NCBI GenBank assembly: GCA_900660155.1 | Contig: CABFPE010000215.1 | Location: 840,405 to 904,404 of the forward strand | Direction of reading: 5' to 3' | Origin: Hofstenia miamia | Taxonomy: Eukaryota; Xenacoelomorpha; Acoela; Hofsteniidae | Length of the DNA: 64,000 nucleotides | Shown: one piece after another, positions 59,061 to 64,000 of the stretch | Numbering within the stretch: the first letter of the stretch is position 1 | Layout: the number at the start of each line of letters is the position of its first letter | Made by a program: the position numbers and the translations under genes | Notes under the pieces: generated by a model | The model's input: the letters and a program-made list of their open reading frames with translations, nothing else | Databases searched by the model: none | What the model was told of the DNA's origin: nothing

Positions 59061-59093
<33 letters not shown>

Positions 59094-60075
59094 TTTGGAG
59101 CAACTCATGCTTCAAAAGTTTCCTCAAATCATGTTATTAAAATATTCTGAGAAAAACTTTTTCATGTTGGAAATACTTCACCATCTCCTATGCATCTAAT
59201 TGGAGATTCTTCTATTTCAGCTATATTGGGTTGTCTTGGTTGTATCCATTAGATATATATCCATTGTGGTAGCAATCCATTCTAGTGTACATGTCAGACT
59301 CCTACTTCCTAATGTAATGTCAAACTGAAATACATCAATTCTATTGTATTAGTAACTGTCTGAGTGTCAACAGCGCAGAAAGAGATCATACTCATTAATA
59401 GTGATCTTAAGAATATGATCTTATTAAGTTTCTCTCTTAATTAATTTGAATTAGTTCTGACATGTTCAGATGAAACTAAATGTAAACAAAGTGCAAATGA
59501 ATTGTAAACTATTGAAATTATTAGAAAACAGGTATGAAACCAGTGACAAACAAATATGCATTGGCATTCAGTTGTAATTTGATTTACATTTTACTTCAAA
59601 CTTGGGTCAGCTTATTTGTTTTCTATACTCTAAAAACCTTTTGAGCTTTACATCTTTTGTTCATCATCATTAACTATTTTATTAATTATACTTAATAATT
59701 CAAGTTATAAGCTATATTTACATAGTGTTTGCAGGTTGTGCTTACGCACTTGCATGGCTGTGTTACTGAAATCAGCTTGTGAGGAGATACCAACTATCTA
59801 GGTTTCCAATGGGCTATGTCATCTCATTTTTTTCCCTCCAACCAAATAGTTTCCTTAGCATTAAGCACCTTGATTATTATAAGTCTACTCAATTGTACAA
59901 TTTCCATTTGAAATAGTGATACACTGATTAAGCACTGGCTAATAACAATGTCATCCCCTTTGACAGTGAATTGATATTATAAAGACGTGGAAGTGTCTTC
60001 TGGTAAGTCTTCGTCTAAGTTACTGTAACTAAACGAAGATTGTCATTAAATGTACATCTGAACAGTTGCAATATA
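59061..60075. other. (AT)n tail then sequence with nothing recognised
   Basis: The first 28 bases are the right half of the split (AT)n. The rest shows no conserved frame. Confidence 0.5.
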
Positions 60076-60080
60076 ATTAT

Positions 60081-60142
<62 letters not shown>
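60076..60142. repeat. (AT)n microsatellite
   Basis: Longest AT tract of the window, about 65 bases with two interruptions. Confidence 0.95.
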
Positions 60143-60146
<4 letters not shown>

Positions 60147-60765
60147 TGAAAAAAGCACTAACTAATCTGTGTAAACTTGAAAATTTACATAGATTTGTAC
60201 TATATCTTCTATAGGTTATGATAAAGAACAAGATGAAATGCTGATTTGAAGTGTAATGCATAAACAGGAAACAATTTCTATTGCAATTTTTTTCAAATTT
60301 ATTAGTGCAAATTTTGGTGCAATTCAGAAAATATTGTGAGCCTTTCAGTGAGAAGAATTATATATTCAATACATGAATATGAAATAGAACTTTTATCTCA
60401 AAAGTGAATATTTTTGATAGTCTAATGTACTCTCTGTATTCAAATTAATTCTCAGTCAACTGATATACAAAAAATGATTTAAGATTTATAGCCGAATTAT
60501 TTGTGATGAAATAATTGCAGAACCATATTATATACTAATATTTTCGGTACATTAAGAAATAAATAGCTTACATCTTTACAAAACAATTCCGCAATAAATT
60601 GCTAACATTTTGTCCATATAATGAAATTGCGTATTTAAGCCAATCACAGTCTTTGTTGAATTTCAATTTTATATAGCTTATGATAAACTTGCAGAATCTT
60701 TTGCAAACGATTTTTGCCAAAGTGAAAACTGTTTTTATAATTAGCGTACAAGATATATTCAGAAT
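60143..60765. other. Nothing recognised
   Basis: AT-rich sequence up to the start of the LINE. Confidence 0.45.
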
Positions 60766-60769
60766 ACTA

Positions 60770-62108
60770 TTAGATATAATGGCTTCCTAGATAAAAAAAA
60801 CTATGTCGCAATTGCTTGCTTAGATATTTCTAAAGCTTTTGACTCTATCAATCATAAAATATTATACGAAAAGCTAAAACATATAGGTATGGATAATGAT
60901 AGTGTTCGCTTTATAACAAATTATCTTACAAATAGAATTCAACGGGTAAAAGCCAATAAAGTTTTTTCGAATTGGCTTCCTATCAAAAATGGTATACCGT
61001 AGGGAACTATTCTAGGCCCACTACTATTTAATATTTATATAAATGATATGAAGTATCATACCAAGACCAATCTCATACAATATGCAGATGATACCTGTGT
61101 ATTTTATGCAGACAAATCTGATGATAAGGCAATAAATGAAATTGAGTTAACCTGTCGATCATTATGCAATTACTTTTCAATGCATAAATTACGAATTAAT
61201 GCCGAAAAAACTGAATTTTGTTTACTTAAGCCTCATAATTTTGAAAAAAATCGTCCTAAAAAAATTTTAACAGTAAAAAATACCAAAATTCTCGAAGTTA
61301 CTTCTTTTAAATATTTAGGGGTTACTTTTGACTCAAATTTATTATTTAATGAATATGTTAAATCATTACAAAAGAAAATTGCTATTGGTATAAAACAATA
61401 GGCCACGTTCGAAGGCAACTACCAAAAAATGCAATTGTACAACTTCTTCATTCATTGGTAATTAGCCACTTTAATTATAGTAGTATTCTATTTTCAAACA
61501 TACGCGAAGAACTAATAAAAAAGCTCGAAACTCAATATAAATGGGCCATTCATGTTTGTAAACGAAGATCTAGTGCTTTTAAAAAATATATTTATAAATC
61601 AATCCCAAGTCCTAAGCAGTTAATTCAAATAAATACCGCCACCAAATTTTATAAAATTGTAAAATTACTTCCACCCTATAATTGCATAAAAATCCCAGAA
61701 TTTTCGAAAAAGATCAAAGAAAGAACAAAACGATTTACTGTAAACAAGTATAAATCTAAAATAAAGCGAAATTCTTTTATAAATAATACAATAAGGCAAT
61801 GGAATGAATTTCCCCAAGAGATCAAATGTATTAAAAAATGTAAAACACTTTCGCAAACGTTTTAAGGAATTAATTCTAAAGCAAAAGTTTATCTGTGGAA
61901 AAGCTTGGGTAGGCTACAAATTTTATAATACTGATTATACTACTACAAGACTATAATATCCGTAGCCGAAAATGACGCTTTTCTTGTATATATTTCATGT
62001 CTTTTTATTATTTTTGTACATTATTGACGCTATTTAGAGAATTTATCAGTTTCTGAAATTGTAAATAAAAGTCTCTAAATATAGAATATCTTATCTTATC
62101 TTATCTTA
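60770..62108 (+). mobile_element. LINE, 5'-truncated, TTATC-repeat tail
   Basis: Starts within the RT domain and ends in a run of four TTATC units at 62090-62107, the kind of short-repeat tail several LINE clades use in place of poly(A). The endonuclease and ORF1 are missing. Confidence 0.88.
60778..61865 (+). pseudogene. LINE reverse transcriptase and C-terminal domain
   Basis: AIACLDISKAFDSINHKILY (RT motif A Asp), FITNYLTNRIQRVKANKVFS, KNGIP-stop-GTILGPLLFNIY, TNLIQYADDTCVFYADKSDD (YADD) and ITSFKYLGVTFD-like VTSFKYLGVTFDSNLLFNEY are in RT order. The C-terminal helices are in a later frame (INTATKFYKIVKLLPPYNCI, IRQWNEFPQEIKCIKKCK). The stop lies at the conserved Gln of GIPQGT and looks like CAG to TAG. 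One more frame change follows GIKQ. Otherwise the frame is well kept, suggesting a fairly young copy. Confidence 0.9.
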
Positions 62109-63235
62109 AATTTAATAAGAAGCATAAAATTGAAAGATGTACTAATATTTGCACATTTTTTTTTAAAAATTATGAAAAACTTTCCGTTTTCTAAAACATT
62201 AAATTTTTGGGTGCCAATAAGATATACAAATGTTTAATCCTGTATTTGTAATGTGATAACAAAGTAATTACTTGAAGTTTAGTTGGCCAGGATTTTCTCA
62301 GATCTTGATTGATTTATTACTTTCATTATATAATGCACATCTGTGTACAGCAACAACATTGAAATGAGCTTATGTTCATATTTCCATAATACATATAAAA
62401 TAAATCTGCATATTCGTCGTCTATTATTTCTTTATGCAGAGTGGTAAACTGCCACATATTTAAGCCAGAAAAATATTTAAGAGATTTAATATAAAATATT
62501 GAGTTGTACCAAACATAAATAACTGTGTTGTTATTTATTGGGTTCTGAATATGCTATATAAAAAACTTAAGCAAATGCATGGTTCAAAATGAAGCTTCAA
62601 ACTCGAAAAGAAGGACATCCGTCCAGTTCCATCAATCAAACAGTCACTTGTTTTAAAGATTATAGTCAAGATGCAAAATACATCAACGAAAAAGTCATTA
62701 CTTTGCGAATATCAGAGTTGAACACTGCGGTGGGAAGCCCATGCGATTCTCTGTGAAGAAAATACCCAATGATTCGTTCGTGGGGATGGGCTTTGCAATA
62801 AATTCCCATAGGTTTTGGTTGGGAATGATGTGGAACTAAGCCAAAAAAGGATAAGTTTAGTGAAATAAATATATTACGAGAAAAATAGCACTCCAAGAAA
62901 TATGCACATTATAAGAAGAAATTCTATCTAATTTTCAGAAAGTCTGGGGCGTTGTCAATCGGATGAACAATAACTGATTCACTAAAGCCTTGAGCAAGAA
63001 TGGCCTTCCGCATAATCTATATGTATCGCTAATACGTCAAACAAGTACGCTCAGAGATTTTCGTAATATATTGGATAATGAGAAGCCGGATTTTAGAGGG
63101 TAAACAGTTCCCAAAAAGTTGGTAAAATTGTGATAAAAAATAGGTGACAAAGGTGCTGAAAAAGTTGCTTAGCATGCTTCAAAACCAAAATTTTTTACAT
63201 AAAAATGTAAATTTACAAGGTTTATCTTAATAACA
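62109..63235. other. Nothing recognised
   Basis: AT-rich sequence. A 76-residue minus-strand frame at 62666-62896 shows no family resemblance. Confidence 0.45.
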
Positions 63236-63239
63236 AAAT

Positions 63240-63340
63240 AATAGTTTGTGGATTTCGTCGGCTTCTAGCAATCTACGTTTGTGTGTAACGAAGTTGGTGT
63301 ACGCGGAAAAACCTCTGCTGCCACCTCATTTGGAGTCTAC
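63240..63340 (-). pseudogene. Possible hAT-like C-terminal scrap
   Basis: SRGFSAYTNFVTHKRRLLEA then DEIHKLL resembles the SERxFS...RR..L..E...LL end of hAT transposases. It is short and the flanks give no further support. Confidence 0.35.
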
Positions 63341-64000
63341 TCAGAAATTTGAGAATCAGTAATAACAGTAAGTGGTGTGCCGTGAAAAATTCCCTCATTC
63401 TCTTTACACATTATTGAGATGTTTACGCGAAACTCGATTTAATTGCTCGCAGATGTATGCGGGGTCTTGAAGAATTTTCTGCAACATTAATAATGAGGTT
63501 ACAGACAACTGCTTTCTCGGGACTTTTTATGGGAGCTGCAGCCGCTCCCTGATGTGTTGCGGTCTTGGGAAATGTCTTTGGAAATGAATAATTTTTGTAA
63601 ATCACATCAAAACTTGAATCATCTTTCTGTGATGCAATATCAATGTAATTACAATATAGTATATTGTAATACAATAATTGTATATTATTTTATAAATATG
63701 AAACCATATTCAATCATTGTTTTCATCAAAAAATATAAAATTATTTCCATCATAAGAAGGAAAAAAATCAATTGTATTGAAGCTGGCGTTTACACCAAGT
63801 CTACTACAACAATTAATTTTTAAGTGATTGGTCTGTTTTAATTTTATTTTAGATTGTGCGATCTTGTAGATCGATTTCTTTTAAATTTTGTGTTCTTCGA
63901 AAATGCTGCGGTAGTGGGCTAATGTTGACGCAGCTTAATATGCAAATATAAATTAATTGAAAACGTTTTTTTTATAGAACGTTTCTAAATATCAAACAAG
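63341..64000. other. Nothing recognised
   Basis: AT-rich sequence at the right edge of the window with two short frames of no recognised family. Confidence 0.4.

Noticed and set aside
62666-62896. 76-residue minus-strand frame as a host exon
   Set aside because: No splice-flanked homology to the UBR5 N-terminus and no other family resemblance.
1-64000. tRNA, rRNA or other structured RNA genes
   Set aside because: No cloverleaf with A and B boxes or rRNA core sequence was noticed on either strand; a covariance search was not possible here.

Overview
This is AT-rich, intron-rich animal DNA, almost certainly from an invertebrate. It holds one host gene, many transposable elements, and no bacterial-style operon. 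The host gene lies on the minus strand. I assembled 35 coding exons between 46098 and 956 by matching splice phases and conserved blocks. They encode most of a UBR5 (EDD/hyd) orthologue, a giant HECT-type E3 ubiquitin ligase. Exons run from the block just after the UBA region, through the RCC1-like part, the UBR zinc box (34133-33319), the acidic and serine-rich middle and the MLLE (PABC) domain, to the start of the HECT domain. The N-terminal exons (UBA) and the HECT C-lobe with its catalytic cysteine were not found in the window. The species cannot be fixed from the sequence; an arthropod or another AT-rich invertebrate fits.

Layout, left to right. 1-8.8 kb: MLLE and HECT exons, with a 6.9 kb intron holding a Tc1-like element with terminal repeats and TA duplications (2430-4044) and a LINE piece with an endonuclease (6.4-8.26 kb). 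8.8-19.5 kb: HECT and linker exons, RT and Tc1 relics, an assembly duplication at an N (12130-12572) and a piggyBac derivative with TTAA duplications (16532-17624). 20075-24118: a hAT element with an 8-bp target duplication, carrying two LINE insertions in opposite orientations. 24.4-27.5 kb: acidic and serine-rich exons; one exon carries a scaffold-gap duplication. 28-30.3 kb: short-repeat arrays and a fossil RT-RNase H retroelement. 31.5-38.3 kb: the dense exon cluster with the UBR box. 39-41.9 kb: a decayed Crypton-like tyrosine-recombinase transposon and an RT scrap. 44-46.1 kb: the most N-terminal exons seen.

46.7-64 kb, either the next UBR5 intron or its 5' flank: an LTR-retroelement fossil (46992-54102) with an unusually long unassigned region after the integrase; a second, better kept Crypton-like element (about 54672-57002) with C2H2-like fingers, a spliced 5' end and a 355-residue recombinase frame with R, K, R, H and Y in order; a mariner-like element inserted in an (AT)n tract; a 5'-truncated LINE with a TTATC tail; and a faint hAT scrap.

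The best candidates for something undescribed are the two related Crypton-like elements, the GTACT-N-GGGG units arrayed at the ends of the better copy, a second short-unit array type shared with the RT fossil region, and the repeated placement of (AT)n tracts at element borders.
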